Shown one piece after another: positions 29,564 to 39,014 of a DNA stretch of 64,000 nucleotides (positions within the stretch are counted from its first letter, which is position 1; each line of letters opens with the position of its first letter). The notes beneath the pieces are model-generated. The model saw nothing but the letters and a program-made list of their open reading frames with translations. It searched no databases and was not told the origin of the DNA. The position numbers and the translations under genes were made by a program. The stretch is taken from the NCBI RefSeq assembly GCF_003044935.1, contig NZ_POXP01000002.1, positions 62,001-126,000 on the forward strand, read 5' to 3'. This DNA is from Neisseria subflava. Lineage in GTDB: Bacteria > Pseudomonadota > Gammaproteobacteria > Burkholderiales > Neisseriaceae.

Positions 29564-29669
29564 AGCCGAGATTTCCGAAGGCTGTCTTTTTTGTAAACAA
29601 TTTTTATTTTTCAGACGGCCTGACCCATTTTTTTCGAACCGACCATCATCAGGCAAACAGGATTCCATC

Positions 29670-30800
29670 ATGACCACTCCGGCTCTTCTCGTTCTCGCTG
29701 ACGGCAGCGTATTTCACGGCACATCAATCGGTTACGAAGGTTCGACTTCCGGCGAAGTCGTGTTCAACACTTCCATGACCGGCTATCAGGAAATCCTGAC
29801 CGACCCTTCCTACTGCAAACAAATCGTTACCCTCACCTACCCACACATCGGCAACACCGGCACCAACGCCGAAGATGAAGAAAGCCGCAGCGTTTACGCC
29901 GCCGGTTTGATTATCCGCGACCTGCCGCTCTTACACAGCAACTTCCGCGCCTCTGAAAGCCTGCACGACTATTTGGTACGCAACAAAACCGTCGCCATCG
30001 CCGACATCGATACCCGTCGCCTGACCACCCTGTTGCGTGAAAAAGGCTCGCAAGGCGGTGCAATCTTGACCGGTGCAGATGCCACCGTTGAAAAAGCGCA
30101 AGAACTGATTGCCGCATTCGGCAGCATGGTCGGCAAAGACTTGGCAAAAGAAGTTTCCTGCACAGAAACTTACGAATGGACCGAAGGCGAATGGGAATTG
30201 GGCAAAGGTTTCGTTACCCCTTCCGAACAGCCTTACCACGTCGTCGCCTACGATTTCGGCGTCAAAACCAACATCCTGCGCATGCTCGCCTCACGCGGCT
30301 GCCGCCTGACCGTTGTTCCCGCACAAACCAGCGCGGAAGAAGTATTGGCACTCAATCCTGACGGCGTATTCCTGTCCAACGGCCCCGGCGACCCCGAGCC
30401 TTGCGACTACGCCATCAAAGCCGTACAAAAACTGATGGAAAGCGGCAAACCGATTTTCGGCATTTGCTTAGGACACCAACTGATCAGCCTCGCAATCGGC
30501 GCAAAAACCCTGAAAATGCGCTTCAGCCATCACGGTGCCAACCACCCGGTACAAGATTTGGACAGCGGCAAAGTCGTCATCACCAGCCAAAACCACGGTT
30601 TCGCCGTCGATGCAGACACCCTGCCCGCCAATGCACGCATTACCCACAAATCCTTGTTCGACAACACCTTGCAAGGTATCGAACTGACAGATAAACCTGT
30701 GTTCTGCTTCCAAGGCCACCCCGAAGCCAGCCCAGGTCCACAAGATGTCGGTTATCTGTTTGACAAATTTATTGACAATATCAAAGCAGCAAAACAATAA
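29670..30800 (+). CDS. carA: Carbamoyl-phosphate synthase small subunit
   Basis: Glutamine amidotransferase subunit feeding ammonia to CarB for arginine and pyrimidine synthesis. The 376-residue protein has the CarA-specific N-terminal domain with [20 protein letters not shown] (about 27-46). A class I amidotransferase domain follows, with nucleophile Cys in [10 protein letters not shown] (about 264-273) and the His/Glu pair in [12 protein letters not shown] (about 350-361). AACAGG upstream of the ATG is the likely ribosome site. carB lies 1.7 kb downstream instead of adjacent; in Neisseria this gap is known to be variable. Confidence 0.95.
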   Translation: MTTPALLVLADGSVFHGTSIGYEGSTSGEVVFNTSMTGYQEILTDPSYCKQIVTLTYPHIGNTGTNAEDEESRSVYAAGLIIRDLPLLHSNFRASESLHDYLVRNKTVAIADIDTRRLTTLLREKGSQGGAILTGADATVEKAQELIAAFGSMVGKDLAKEVSCTETYEWTEGEWELGKGFVTPSEQPYHVVAYDFGVKTNILRMLASRGCRLTVVPAQTSAEEVLALNPDGVFLSNGPGDPEPCDYAIKAVQKLMESGKPIFGICLGHQLISLAIGAKTLKMRFSHHGANHPVQDLDSGKVVITSQNHGFAVDADTLPANARITHKSLFDNTLQGIELTDKPVFCFQGHPEASPGPQDVGYLFDKFIDNIKAAKQ

Positions 30801-30807
30801 AGCTGAT

Positions 30808-30852
30808 TTTTTCAGACGGCCACACTCAACTCAACAACAGGCCGTCTGAAAA
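30808..30852 (+). terminator. DUS inverted pair after carA
   Basis: TTTTTCAGACGGCC and GGCCGTCTGAAAA with an 18-base loop begin right after the carA stop. No T-run follows, so strength is uncertain. Confidence 0.5.
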
Positions 30853-30937
30853 CCAAACCTCAAAAAATATAAATTCAGGCACACTCTCAACATCTACACA
30901 GTCTGAAACCCAACCTTCTAATCAGAAAGGAAAAACC

Positions 30938-31195
30938 ATGACAGAAAAGCAAATGCGCATTCTTTCCGTCGTCGCCACCCTGACCGCCGTCGGTATGTAC
31001 GTTTCCTACATCCCACAAATCCAAAACAACCTTGCCGGCAACCCCGGCTCGCCGCTGCAACCCCTCGTTGCCGCCATCAACTGCACATTATGGGTTGCCT
31101 ACGGCTTTTTGAAAGAAAAACGCGACTACCCCGTCATGCTGGCAAACGCCCCCGGTATCATTTTGGGCTTGATTACATTTATCACTAGTTTTTAA
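30938..31195 (+). CDS. SemiSWEET-family small sugar transporter
   Basis: A three-helix membrane protein of 85 residues that would dimerise to form a sugar pore. The first helix carries the PQ motif MYVSYIPQIQNN (about 18-29), the second NCTLWVAYGFLK (about 49-60) and the third MLANAPGIILGLITFITSF (about 67-85). The Asn in each of the latter two helices matches the substrate-pocket Asn of SemiSWEETs. AGAAAGGAAAAACC is a good ribosome site. It lies in the carA-carB gap and has no obvious link to carbamoyl phosphate. Substrate is unknown. Confidence 0.82.
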   Translation: MTEKQMRILSVVATLTAVGMYVSYIPQIQNNLAGNPGSPLQPLVAAINCTLWVAYGFLKEKRDYPVMLANAPGIILGLITFITSF

Positions 31196-31557
31196 GGAAG
31201 TTTTCAGACGGCCTGTGCAACATAAAAACGCAAAAGGTCGTCTGAAAAAGAGTCACCAAAATATCAACGGCAGGAATTTTTCAGGTAGCTTTTTATAGAA
31301 AGGCAGATGGAACAAACGCCGCGAGCGTTTTTTTCAGACGACCTCTGAACCCATCGGTAGGGTGTGTGCCGCAAGGCACGCACGCGGTGGGTTGGGATTG
31401 TAGGTAAAATAGAGAACGCATGCGTGCGTACCGCACACACCCTACATGCGGGCTACGGCTTACTCTCAAGAAGAGTCAACTAATTTTCAGATAACTTTTA
31501 AAGCAATAAAAGATCATTCAACTCTATATATACATTACTGCATCTTAAAGACTTATC
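31196..31557. other. Intergenic stretch with mixed DUS dialects and a REP doublet
   Basis: No gene is seen. It holds an AG-DUS (complement, about 31203), N. mucosa-type DUS at 31235-31246 and 31333-31344, a degenerate Eikenella-type DUS (TTCAGGTAGCTT, 31280-31291) and the REP doublet at 31357-31445. The last 110 bases are AT-rich and must contain the promoter of the next gene. Confidence 0.7.
31357..31445. repeat. REP doublet (REPIN-like), 89 bp
   Basis: Two inverted copies of GTAG followed by a hairpin. The left copy has GTGTGTGCC and GGCACGCAC around GCAA. The right copy, read on the minus strand, starts GTAGGGTGTGTGCG and folds on CGCACGC. The outer ends GTAGGGTGTGTGC and GCACACACCCTAC pair exactly. 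A GTAG foot plus hairpin is the layout of REP sequences mobilised by RAYT transposases; no such gene is in the window. Confidence 0.7.
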
Positions 31558-32463
31558 ATGATTACTTTAAAAAAAGATAGAAACTTAGTTTACATAAAAA
31601 ACTGGTCTGACTTAGAAGAAATGGCTGGTTTTAGAAGAGAGATAAATCCAGAAGAAACCAAATTAAAAGAAATTATAGGCCAGTATAGTGGAGAACATGG
31701 AAAAGTTATATGTGGATTGAAAAATTGCCACACTCAACATCAAAATGGTTACATTGTAGTATCTACTGATGGACATATTACAAATATTGGAAAAGATTGT
31801 GGTGAAAAATATTTTGGGGTTGATTTTAAAACTATGTCATCGAAATTAACTCAAGATATCAAAGACTACACTAATCGAGAAGAATTACATACCTTCAATT
31901 TAAACATCTTAAATGAATGGTGTGAGACACGACTTAAAATTGCAAAAAATATTAATCGATATATTAGTCAATTAAGAGATGGCAAAGGAATTCCGGAAAC
32001 TGTTCGAAAAAAAATTTCAAAAATGTCTAGAGATAGGACTTATCAAATAACAATTGAAAGAGAACTGACAGAAAAAGAAAAAGCTATCTACGAAAATATA
32101 GGTAGGACCGGAATTAAATATATCGAAGAAAATATAGCTACAGTTTCTGGTATAGAAGCAATGTATGATCAGAATAATTTAAAACTTCTAATTACTGATA
32201 CACTAAAAAAATTTATAGAAAATTTCCCAATAGATAAAATTGATTTATTATCATCCAAAGACTTAGCATATTGGGCAAAGGAAGTAAAAGAAATTCCAAA
32301 TTTAAAAAATAAAATAGATACTGCTATTAAATTTTGCGTTAATTTCCTAACCTTTGAGAATTTATTGCCATTTGAAAAAATTATTGAGAAACAGGAGGAA
32401 GTTGCAGAATGGCATAACTTTCTCAATTCATTGAAAACATTACCTTCAGTTAAAATAGATTAA
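31558..32463 (+). CDS. AT-rich protein of unknown function with a Cys/His cluster
   Basis: I do not recognise this 301-residue protein. An N-terminal region has a probable zinc site: Cys52, Cys57, His58, His61 and Cys81 in [13 protein letters not shown] ... [12 protein letters not shown]. The rest (about 90-300) is Lys/Glu/Ile-rich and mostly helical, with no signal or membrane segment. Codon use is strongly AT-biased compared with carA and carB on either side, and I saw no DUS inside it. This indicates recent acquisition from an AT-rich source, plausibly a phage or plasmid. It fills the variable carA-carB gap and ends 28 bases before carB. Confidence 0.8.
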   Translation: MITLKKDRNLVYIKNWSDLEEMAGFRREINPEETKLKEIIGQYSGEHGKVICGLKNCHTQHQNGYIVVSTDGHITNIGKDCGEKYFGVDFKTMSSKLTQDIKDYTNREELHTFNLNILNEWCETRLKIAKNINRYISQLRDGKGIPETVRKKISKMSRDRTYQITIERELTEKEKAIYENIGRTGIKYIEENIATVSGIEAMYDQNNLKLLITDTLKKFIENFPIDKIDLLSSKDLAYWAKEVKEIPNLKNKIDTAIKFCVNFLTFENLLPFEKIIEKQEEVAEWHNFLNSLKTLPSVKID

Positions 32464-32491
32464 CTTTAGACTTAATCCAACAGGAAACATC

Positions 32492-35400
32492 ATGCCTAAA
32501 CGTACCGACCTAAAATCCATCCTTATCATCGGCGCCGGCCCTATCGTTATCGGTCAGGCCTGCGAATTTGACTATTCGGGCGCACAGGCCTGCAAAGCCT
32601 TGCGTGAAGAAGGCTATAAAGTCATTTTGGTAAACTCCAACCCTGCCACGATTATGACCGACCCTGAAATGGCCGATGTTACCTACATCGAGCCGATTAT
32701 GTGGCAGACGGTAGAAAAAATTATCGCCAAAGAGCGTCCTGACGCGATTCTACCTACCATGGGCGGTCAGACCGCGCTGAACTGTGCGCTGGATTTGGCG
32801 CGCAACGGCGTGCTGGCGAAATACAATGTCGAGCTGATTGGCGCGACGGAAGACGCGATCGACAAGGCGGAAGACCGCGGCCGCTTTAAAGAAGCGATGG
32901 AAAAAATCGGTTTGTCTTGCCCGAAATCTTTTGTCTGCCACACCATGAACGAGGCTTTGGCAGCGCAAGAACAGGTCGGCTTCCCTACCCTGATTCGTCC
33001 TTCTTTCACGATGGGTGGTTCGGGCGGCGGCATTGCCTACAATAAAGACGAATTTTTGGCAATTTGCGAACGTGGTTTTGATGCGTCGCCCACGCATGAA
33101 TTGCTGATTGAGCAGTCTGTTCTCGGCTGGAAAGAGTACGAGATGGAAGTTGTACGCGATAAGAACGACAACTGCATCATCATTTGCTCGATTGAAAACT
33201 TCGACCCGATGGGCGTGCATACCGGCGACTCCATCACTGTTGCGCCTGCACAAACATTGACCGACAAAGAATACCAAATCATGCGTAATGCTTCGTTGGC
33301 AGTGTTGCGCGAAATCGGCGTGGATACCGGTGGCTCAAACGTTCAGTTTGCGGTGAACCCTGAAAACGGCGAGATGATTGTCATTGAGATGAACCCACGC
33401 GTAAGCCGTTCTTCTGCGTTGGCATCTAAAGCAACGGGCTTCCCGATTGCCAAAGTAGCGGCCAAACTGGCTGTCGGCTTTACGCTGGACGAGTTGCGCA
33501 ACGACATTACCGGCGGCCGTACGCCCGCGTCATTCGAGCCTTCCATCGACTATGTCGTAACCAAAATCCCGCGTTTCGCCTTTGAAAAATTCCCTGCCGC
33601 AGACGACCGCCTGACCACGCAGATGAAATCTGTGGGCGAAGTAATGGCAATGGGCCGCACCATTCAGGAAAGCTTCCAAAAAGCCCTGCGCGGCTTGGAA
33701 ACCGGCTTGTGCGGCTTCAATCCGCGCAGCGAAGACAAAGCGGAAATCCGTCGCGAGCTGGCCAACCCGGGCCCTGAGCGTATGCTTTTTGTAGCAGACG
33801 CGTTCCGCACAGGCTTCACACTGGAAGAAATCCACGAAATCTGCGCCATCGATCCTTGGTTCTTGGCGCAAATCGAAGACTTGGTGAAAGAAGAAAAATC
33901 TGTTTCAAACGGCCAGTTGCAAGACTTGGATTATGCCGCTTTACGCCGTCTGAAACGCAAAGGCTTCTCTGACAAACGTTTGGCACAATTATTGAACGTA
34001 AGCGAAAAAGAAGTCCGTGAACACCGCTACGCGCTGAACCTGCATCCGGTTTACAAACGCGTTGACACCTGCGCCGCCGAGTTTGCCACTGAAACCGCCT
34101 ATCTCTACTCCACTTACGAAGAAGAATGCGAATCCCGTCCTTCCGACCGTAAAAAAGTAATGATTCTCGGCGGCGGTCCAAACCGTATCGGCCAAGGTAT
34201 CGAATTTGACTACTGTTGCGTTCATGCCGCACTCGCCCTGCGCGAATCCGGTTTTGAAACCATCATGGTCAACTGCAACCCGGAAACCGTATCAACCGAC
34301 TTCGACACCAGCGACCGCCTGTACTTCGAGCCGCTGACATTGGAAGACGTATTGGAAATCGTCCGCACCGAAAACCCATGGGGCGTGATTGTTCATTACG
34401 GCGGCCAAACCCCGCTCAAACTGGCCAATGCCTTGGTGGCAAACGGCGTGAACATCATCGGCACATCTGCCGACAGCATCGACGCTGCCGAAGACCGCGA
34501 ACGCTTCCAAAAAGTATTGAACGACTTAGGCCTGCGTCAACCGCCTAACCGCATCGCCCACAACGAAGAAGAAGCCCTCGTTAAAGCCGAAGAAATCGGT
34601 TATCCGTTGGTTGTCCGTCCTTCTTACGTACTCGGCGGCCGCGCCATGCAGATTGTTCACTCAGCCGAAGAGTTGCAAAAATACATGCGCGAAGCCGTAC
34701 AAGTTTCCGAAGACAGCCCTGTATTGCTCGACTTCTTCTTGAACAACGCCATCGAAGTAGACGTAGACTGCGTTTCAGACGGCCAAGACGTCGTGATCGG
34801 CGGCATCATGCAACACGTCGAACAAGCAGGTATCCACTCCGGCGACTCCGGCTGTTCATTGCCTCCATACTCATTGGACGAAGAAATTCAAGACGAAATC
34901 CGCCGTCAAACCAAAGCCATGGCATACGCACTGGGCGTGGTCGGCTTGATGAACGTACAGTTTGCCGTACAAGACGGCGTGGTCTTCGTACTGGAAGTGA
35001 ACCCACGCGCCAGCCGTACCGTACCGTTCGTATCCAAAGCTACCGGCGTACCGCTCGCCAAAGTCGGCGCACGCGTGATGGCAGGCATTTCACTGAAAGA
35101 GCAAGGCGTAGAAAAAGAAGTCATCCCAGACTTCTACGCCGTTAAAGAAGCCGTGTTCCCATTCATCAAATTCCCGGGTGTGGACACCATTCTCGGCCCT
35201 GAAATGCGCTCTACCGGCGAAGTCATGGGCGTAGGCGCAAGCTTCGGCGAAGCCTACTTCAAAGCCCAACTCGGCGCAGGCGAACGCTTAAGCACAACCG
35301 GTAAAGTATTCCTCGCCGTACGCGACGAAGACAAACCGCTCATCGTCAAAACCGCACAAAACTTCCAAGCACTCGGCTACGGTGTCTGCGCCACTCGCGG

Positions 35401-35707
35401 TACCGCCGAATACTTGAAAGAACACGGCATCATCGTGCAAGCGGTCAACAAAGTGCAGGAAGGCCGCCCACACATCGTGGACGCAATTAAAAATGGCGAA
35501 ATCGCACTGGTGGTCAACACCGTCGGCAGCACAGTACAATCTGTTACCGACAGCCACAGTATCCGCCGCACCTCCCTCACCCAACGCGTACCGCAATACA
35601 CCACCATCGCCGGCGGCGAAGCCATGAGCGAAGGCGCAAAAAGCCGCGAACACTTGGGCGTGTACAGCGTACAGGAATTGCATGGCCGATTAAAAGCAAT
35701 GAAGTAA
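32492..35707 (+). CDS. carB: Carbamoyl-phosphate synthase large subunit
   Basis: Makes carbamoyl phosphate from bicarbonate, ATP and ammonia delivered by CarA. The 1071-residue protein contains two homologous ATP-grasp halves. The first starts [20 protein letters not shown] (about 11-30) with [12 protein letters not shown] (about 173-184). The second starts [19 protein letters not shown] (about 553-571) with [12 protein letters not shown] (about 712-723). The C-terminal regulatory domain (about 940-1071) ends in the allosteric region with [20 protein letters not shown] precedes the ATG. Confidence 0.96.
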   Translation: MPKRTDLKSILIIGAGPIVIGQACEFDYSGAQACKALREEGYKVILVNSNPATIMTDPEMADVTYIEPIMWQTVEKIIAKERPDAILPTMGGQTALNCALDLARNGVLAKYNVELIGATEDAIDKAEDRGRFKEAMEKIGLSCPKSFVCHTMNEALAAQEQVGFPTLIRPSFTMGGSGGGIAYNKDEFLAICERGFDASPTHELLIEQSVLGWKEYEMEVVRDKNDNCIIICSIENFDPMGVHTGDSITVAPAQTLTDKEYQIMRNASLAVLREIGVDTGGSNVQFAVNPENGEMIVIEMNPRVSRSSALASKATGFPIAKVAAKLAVGFTLDELRNDITGGRTPASFEPSIDYVVTKIPRFAFEKFPAADDRLTTQMKSVGEVMAMGRTIQESFQKALRGLETGLCGFNPRSEDKAEIRRELANPGPERMLFVADAFRTGFTLEEIHEICAIDPWFLAQIEDLVKEEKSVSNGQLQDLDYAALRRLKRKGFSDKRLAQLLNVSEKEVREHRYALNLHPVYKRVDTCAAEFATETAYLYSTYEEECESRPSDRKKVMILGGGPNRIGQGIEFDYCCVHAALALRESGFETIMVNCNPETVSTDFDTSDRLYFEPLTLEDVLEIVRTENPWGVIVHYGGQTPLKLANALVANGVNIIGTSADSIDAAEDRERFQKVLNDLGLRQPPNRIAHNEEEALVKAEEIGYPLVVRPSYVLGGRAMQIVHSAEELQKYMREAVQVSEDSPVLLDFFLNNAIEVDVDCVSDGQDVVIGGIMQHVEQAGIHSGDSGCSLPPYSLDEEIQDEIRRQTKAMAYALGVVGLMNVQFAVQDGVVFVLEVNPRASRTVPFVSKATGVPLAKVGARVMAGISLKEQGVEKEVIPDFYAVKEAVFPFIKFPGVDTILGPEMRSTGEVMGVGASFGEAYFKAQLGAGERLSTTGKVFLAVRDEDKPLIVKTAQNFQALGYGVCATRGTAEYLKEHGIIVQAVNKVQEGRPHIVDAIKNGEIALVVNTVGSTVQSVTDSHSIRRTSLTQRVPQYTTIAGGEAMSEGAKSREHLGVYSVQELHGRLKAMK

Positions 35708-35833
35708 GGGAAATTTGGACTGTTTTAATTCAGCCCAAGAAGATGCAATTCAGATCCACAGATTGGATTTATGACTGAATCCATGATTACTGAAATTCAT
35801 CTTGATAGTTACCCATACGTTTATTACATATGA

Positions 35834-35872
35834 GGCCGTCTGAAAGGCTGGTTCCCAACTTTTCAGACGGCC
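35834..35872 (+). terminator. DUS inverted pair between carB and hsdM
   Basis: GGCCGTCTGAAA and TTTCAGACGGCC flank a 15-base loop, with no strong T-run. It marks the left edge of the restriction-modification island. Confidence 0.5.
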
Positions 35873-35907
35873 AAACTTATCCTCTCACAACAATAAGGAA
35901 ACGTCTA

Positions 35908-37449
35908 ATGTCCGCCACACAACAACGCGCTCAACTACACCGCCAAATTTGGAAAATCGCCGATGAAGTACGCGGTGCGGTGGATGGCTGGGACTTTAAA
36001 CAATACGTTCTCGGCACACTTTTCTACCGCTTTATCAGCGAAAACTTCACCGACTATATGCAGGCTGGCGACAGCAGTATTGATTACACCGCCATGTCCG
36101 ACAGCATCATCACGCCTGAAATCAAAGATGATGCCGTCAAAGTCAAAGGCTATTTCATCTACCCCAGCCAGCTTTTTTGCAATATTGCCGCCGAAGCTCA
36201 TCAAAACGAAGAGCTCAACACCAAGCTGAAAGAAATTTTTACTGCGATTGAAAGCTCCGCCTCCGGCTATCCGTCCGAACAAGACATCAAAGGCCTGTTT
36301 GATGACTTCGACACCACCAGTAGCCGGCTCGGCAGCACTGTTGCCGACAAAAACAAACGCCTTGCCGCCGTCCTCAAAGGCGTGGCGGAACTTGATTTCG
36401 GCAGTTTTGAAGACCACCACATCGACCTTTTCGGCGATGCCTACGAATACCTGATTTCCAACTACGCCGCTAACGCAGGCAAATCCGGCGGCGAATTTTT
36501 CACCCCGCAAAGCGTATCCAAACTGATTGCGCGGCTGGCGGTGCACGGGCAGGAGAAAGTCAACAAAATCTACGACCCCGCTTGCGGCTCGGGTAGCCTG
36601 CTCTTGCAGGCGAAAAAACAGTTTGACGAGCACATCATCGAAGAAGGCTTCTTCGGGCAGGAAATCAACCACACCACCTACAACCTCGCCCGCATGAACA
36701 TGTTCCTGCACAACATCAATTACAACCAATTCCATATCGAATTGGGCGACACACTGACCAATCCCAAGCTCAAAGACAGCAAACCCTTTGATGCCATCGT
36801 TTCCAATCCGCCTTATTCCATCAACTGGATAGGCAGCGACGACCCCACCTTAATCAACGACGACCGCTTTGCCCCCGCAGGCGTACTCGCCCCGAAATCC
36901 AAAGCCGATTTTGCCTTCATCCTGCACGCACTGAACTACCTTTCCGGCAGAGGCCGCGCAGCCATCGTCTCATTCCCCGGCATTTTCTATCGCGGTGGTG
37001 CAGAGCAGAAAATCCGCCAATATCTAGTGGAGGGCAACTACGTGGAAACCGTGATTGCCCTTGCGCCCAATCTCTTTTACGGCACCAGCATCGCCGTCAA
37101 TATCCTGGTTTTGTCCAAACACAAAGACAATACCGACATCCAATTCATCGACGCAAGCGGCTTCTTCAAAAAAGAAACCAACAACAACGTCTTAACCGAA
37201 GAACACATTGCTGAAATCGTCAAACTCTTCGCCGATAAAGCCGATGTGCCGCATATCACCCAAAACGCTGCCCAGCAAACCGTCAAAGACAACGGCTACA
37301 ACCTCGCCGTTAGCAGCTATGTCGAAGCCGAAGACACCCGCGAAGCCGTCGACATCAAACAGCTCAACGCCGAAATCAGCGAAACCGTCGCCAAAATCGA
37401 ACGGCTGCGGCGTGAAATTGACGAAGTGATTACAGAGATTGAGGCCTAG
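35908..37449 (+). CDS. hsdM: Type I restriction-modification DNA methyltransferase subunit HsdM
   Basis: Adenine-N6 methylase subunit that acts with HsdS and, in the nuclease complex, HsdR. The 513-residue protein has an N-terminal HsdM helical domain (1-150). The SAM site is DPACGSGS (223-230) and the catalytic motif IV is NPPYSINW (300-307). A C-terminal coiled coil (about 475-513) would contact HsdS. The ATG at 35908 has AAGGA eight bases upstream; an in-frame ATG 26 codons earlier lies before a DUS hairpin and has no ribosome site. It starts an hsdM-dinD remnant-hsdS-hsdR series. Confidence 0.95.
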   Translation: MSATQQRAQLHRQIWKIADEVRGAVDGWDFKQYVLGTLFYRFISENFTDYMQAGDSSIDYTAMSDSIITPEIKDDAVKVKGYFIYPSQLFCNIAAEAHQNEELNTKLKEIFTAIESSASGYPSEQDIKGLFDDFDTTSSRLGSTVADKNKRLAAVLKGVAELDFGSFEDHHIDLFGDAYEYLISNYAANAGKSGGEFFTPQSVSKLIARLAVHGQEKVNKIYDPACGSGSLLLQAKKQFDEHIIEEGFFGQEINHTTYNLARMNMFLHNINYNQFHIELGDTLTNPKLKDSKPFDAIVSNPPYSINWIGSDDPTLINDDRFAPAGVLAPKSKADFAFILHALNYLSGRGRAAIVSFPGIFYRGGAEQKIRQYLVEGNYVETVIALAPNLFYGTSIAVNILVLSKHKDNTDIQFIDASGFFKKETNNNVLTEEHIAEIVKLFADKADVPHITQNAAQQTVKDNGYNLAVSSYVEAEDTREAVDIKQLNAEISETVAKIERLRREIDEVITEIEA

Positions 37450-37565
37450 GCAGTTGTTGCATGTTTTGCAACAACTGAATGAGAAAGAGGCCGTCTGAAA
37501 ATACGGGCGGCAACCTGTAAGCAATCCTTACAAGTTCAAATCAAGAAATTTTCGGGGAAAAATAC

Positions 37566-37658
37566 ATGACAACAGAAAACAACGCTTTTGAAAACGCCAA
37601 ACACATCGACGAAACAGGCAATGAATATTGGTCGGCGCGCACCTTGCAGACAAAGTAG
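37566..37658 (+). pseudogene. Remnant of a DinD-family gene (30 codons)
   Basis: A ribosome site (GGGGAAAAAT) and ATG start a 30-residue frame containing AFENAKHIDETGNEYWSAR. This matches the first residues of DinD (E. coli FEEIKLINANGAEQWSAR), a roughly 270-residue damage-inducible protein often found inside type I restriction loci. The frame stops at a TAG formed within the left foot of the REP doublet (37655-37726), and no continuation is visible before hsdS. So it looks like a dinD gene truncated by, or replaced along with, the repeat. No function is expected for the peptide. Confidence 0.7.
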
Positions 37659-37726
37659 GGTGGGCTTCAGCCCACCGAAACAACGGCAAAACAGCAGGCG
37701 GATTGGTGGGCTGAAGCCCACCCTAC
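37655..37726. repeat. REP doublet (REPIN-like), 72 bp, ends the dinD remnant
   Basis: Perfect 22-bp outer inverted repeats, GTAGGGTGGGCTTCAGCCCACC and its complement, lie 28 bases apart. Each arm is GTAG plus an 8-bp stem GGTGGGCT/AGCCCACC with loop TC. The layout is the same as in the element at 31357-31445, with a different stem sequence. No target duplication is evident. Confidence 0.75.
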
Positions 37727-37781
37727 GGCGGACAAAACCGCCCCACATCCCGCCGCAGCGGGAAAGAAACGGAAAACAACC

Positions 37782-38936
37782 ATGGATATGCAAAGCAAAG
37801 CGAAAAAATTGATTGAGATGATTCAGACGGCACCGGTGGAGTGGAAGCCGTTGGGGGAGGTGTGTCTTATTGCAGATAACTTAAGGAAGCCTGTTAAAGC
37901 ATCTTTACGTGTCGCAGGCAAAATTCCTTATTATGGTGCAAATAATATCCAGGACTATGTTGATGGATATACGCACGATGGAGAATTTTTACTAATTGCA
38001 GAAGATGGCTCTGCCAGCTTAACTAATTATTCTATTCAATGGGTAGTAGGAAAATTTTGGGCGAATAATCACGTTCATGTTGTTCAGGGTAATAAACTAT
38101 TGAATAATAGATTTCTATTTCATTATTTGAGACAGATGAATTTTATCCCTTATTTAGTAGGAGGAGATAGAGCAAAGTTAACAAAGGCAAAGATGTTAGA
38201 AATAAAAATCCCCATCCCGCCCCTGGAAACTCAGCAAAAAATTGTAAAAATACTTGATAAATTCACCGAGCTGGAAGCTACGCTGGAAGCTACGCTGGAA
38301 GCAGAATTAGCCCTGCGCAAACGCCAATACCAGTATTACCGCGACTTTCTTTTAGATTTTGACAATCAAATCGGAGGGGGGATAGCTGATAGCTATAAAG
38401 GCCGTCTGAAAGATGTGGTTTGGAAAACGTTAGGGGAGGTTTGCCATAATATTTCTTCCGGGAAAAACAAAAAAAGAGATATAAATGGTATTTATCCCAT
38501 TTATGGATCGACGGGAGTTATTGGAAAAACAAATGAAAAAGTTTATGGCAAACAACACATTTTGGTAGCTCGTGTAGGTGCAAATGCTGGTTTTGTTCAT
38601 ATTGGAGAAGGTGAATATGATGTTTCAGACAATACCTTAATTATTGATAATAAAGATAACATTCTATTTGGATATTTGTTTTACGTATTAAAAAATATGA
38701 AATTAAATCAATTTGCACGAGGAGCAGGACAACCCCTTCTTACAGCTGGTCAACTTAAATCCCTTAAAATCCCCATCCCTCCGCTCCCCGAACAGGAAAA
38801 AATTGCCGCCATCCTAGACAAATTCGACACCCTGACCCACTCCATCAGCGAAGGCCTGCCGCACGAAATCGCCCTGCGCCGCAAACAATACGAATATTAC
38901 CGCGAACAGCTGCTTGCCTTCCCCAAGGCAGCCTGA
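37782..38936 (+). CDS. hsdS: Type I restriction-modification specificity subunit HsdS
   Basis: Sets the bipartite DNA recognition site of the HsdMS methylase and HsdMSR nuclease. The 384-residue protein has target recognition domain 1 (about 10-145, AT-rich coding), conserved spacer 1 with LEATLEATLEAELALRKRQY (about 164-183), a linker, target recognition domain 2 (about 215-330, AT-rich) and conserved spacer 2 with EIALRRKQYEYYREQLL (about 363-379). Codon use flips from GC-rich in the conserved parts to AT-rich in both recognition domains, as expected for exchanged domains. The linker carries a G6 tract (38376-38381) and a DUS (38399-38410). The present frame is intact. Confidence 0.93.
   Translation: MDMQSKAKKLIEMIQTAPVEWKPLGEVCLIADNLRKPVKASLRVAGKIPYYGANNIQDYVDGYTHDGEFLLIAEDGSASLTNYSIQWVVGKFWANNHVHVVQGNKLLNNRFLFHYLRQMNFIPYLVGGDRAKLTKAKMLEIKIPIPPLETQQKIVKILDKFTELEATLEATLEAELALRKRQYQYYRDFLLDFDNQIGGGIADSYKGRLKDVVWKTLGEVCHNISSGKNKKRDINGIYPIYGSTGVIGKTNEKVYGKQHILVARVGANAGFVHIGEGEYDVSDNTLIIDNKDNILFGYLFYVLKNMKLNQFARGAGQPLLTAGQLKSLKIPIPPLPEQEKIAAILDKFDTLTHSISEGLPHEIALRRKQYEYYREQLLAFPKAA
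38271..38306 (+). repeat. 12-bp tandem repeat in hsdS spacer
   Basis: Two identical units CTGGAAGCTACG (38271-38282, 38283-38294) and a third diverged unit CTGGAAGCAGAA (38295-38306) encode LEAT-LEAT-LEAE between the recognition domains. Four-residue repeats at this place set the spacing of the two half-sites in EcoR124-type enzymes. Confidence 0.75.
38376..38381 (+). repeat. G6 homopolymer in hsdS linker, slippage candidate
   Basis: Six G after GGA at residues about 198-200. Loss of one G gives GGA GGG GGA TAG; gain of one gives a TGA three codons on. Either ends the protein after the first half. The gonococcal NgoAV hsdS has a comparable G tract in this position. Confidence 0.7.
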
Positions 38937-38966
38937 AAAAGCAGCCTGCACATTTTCAGGTAGCCC
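38926..38966 (+). terminator. Hairpin after hsdS built from Kingella- and Eikenella-type DUS
   Basis: AGGCAGCCTGAA (38926-38937, exact Kingella dialect) pairs with TTCAGGTAGCCC (38955-38966, 11 of 12 of the Eikenella dialect on the complement). GGC and CCTGAAAA segments pair; two central bases do not. It overlaps the hsdS stop. Confidence 0.6.
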
Positions 38967-39014
38967 AATCCGAACATCAAACCGTTTAAAACCCGATACC
39001 GCAAAGGACGACCC

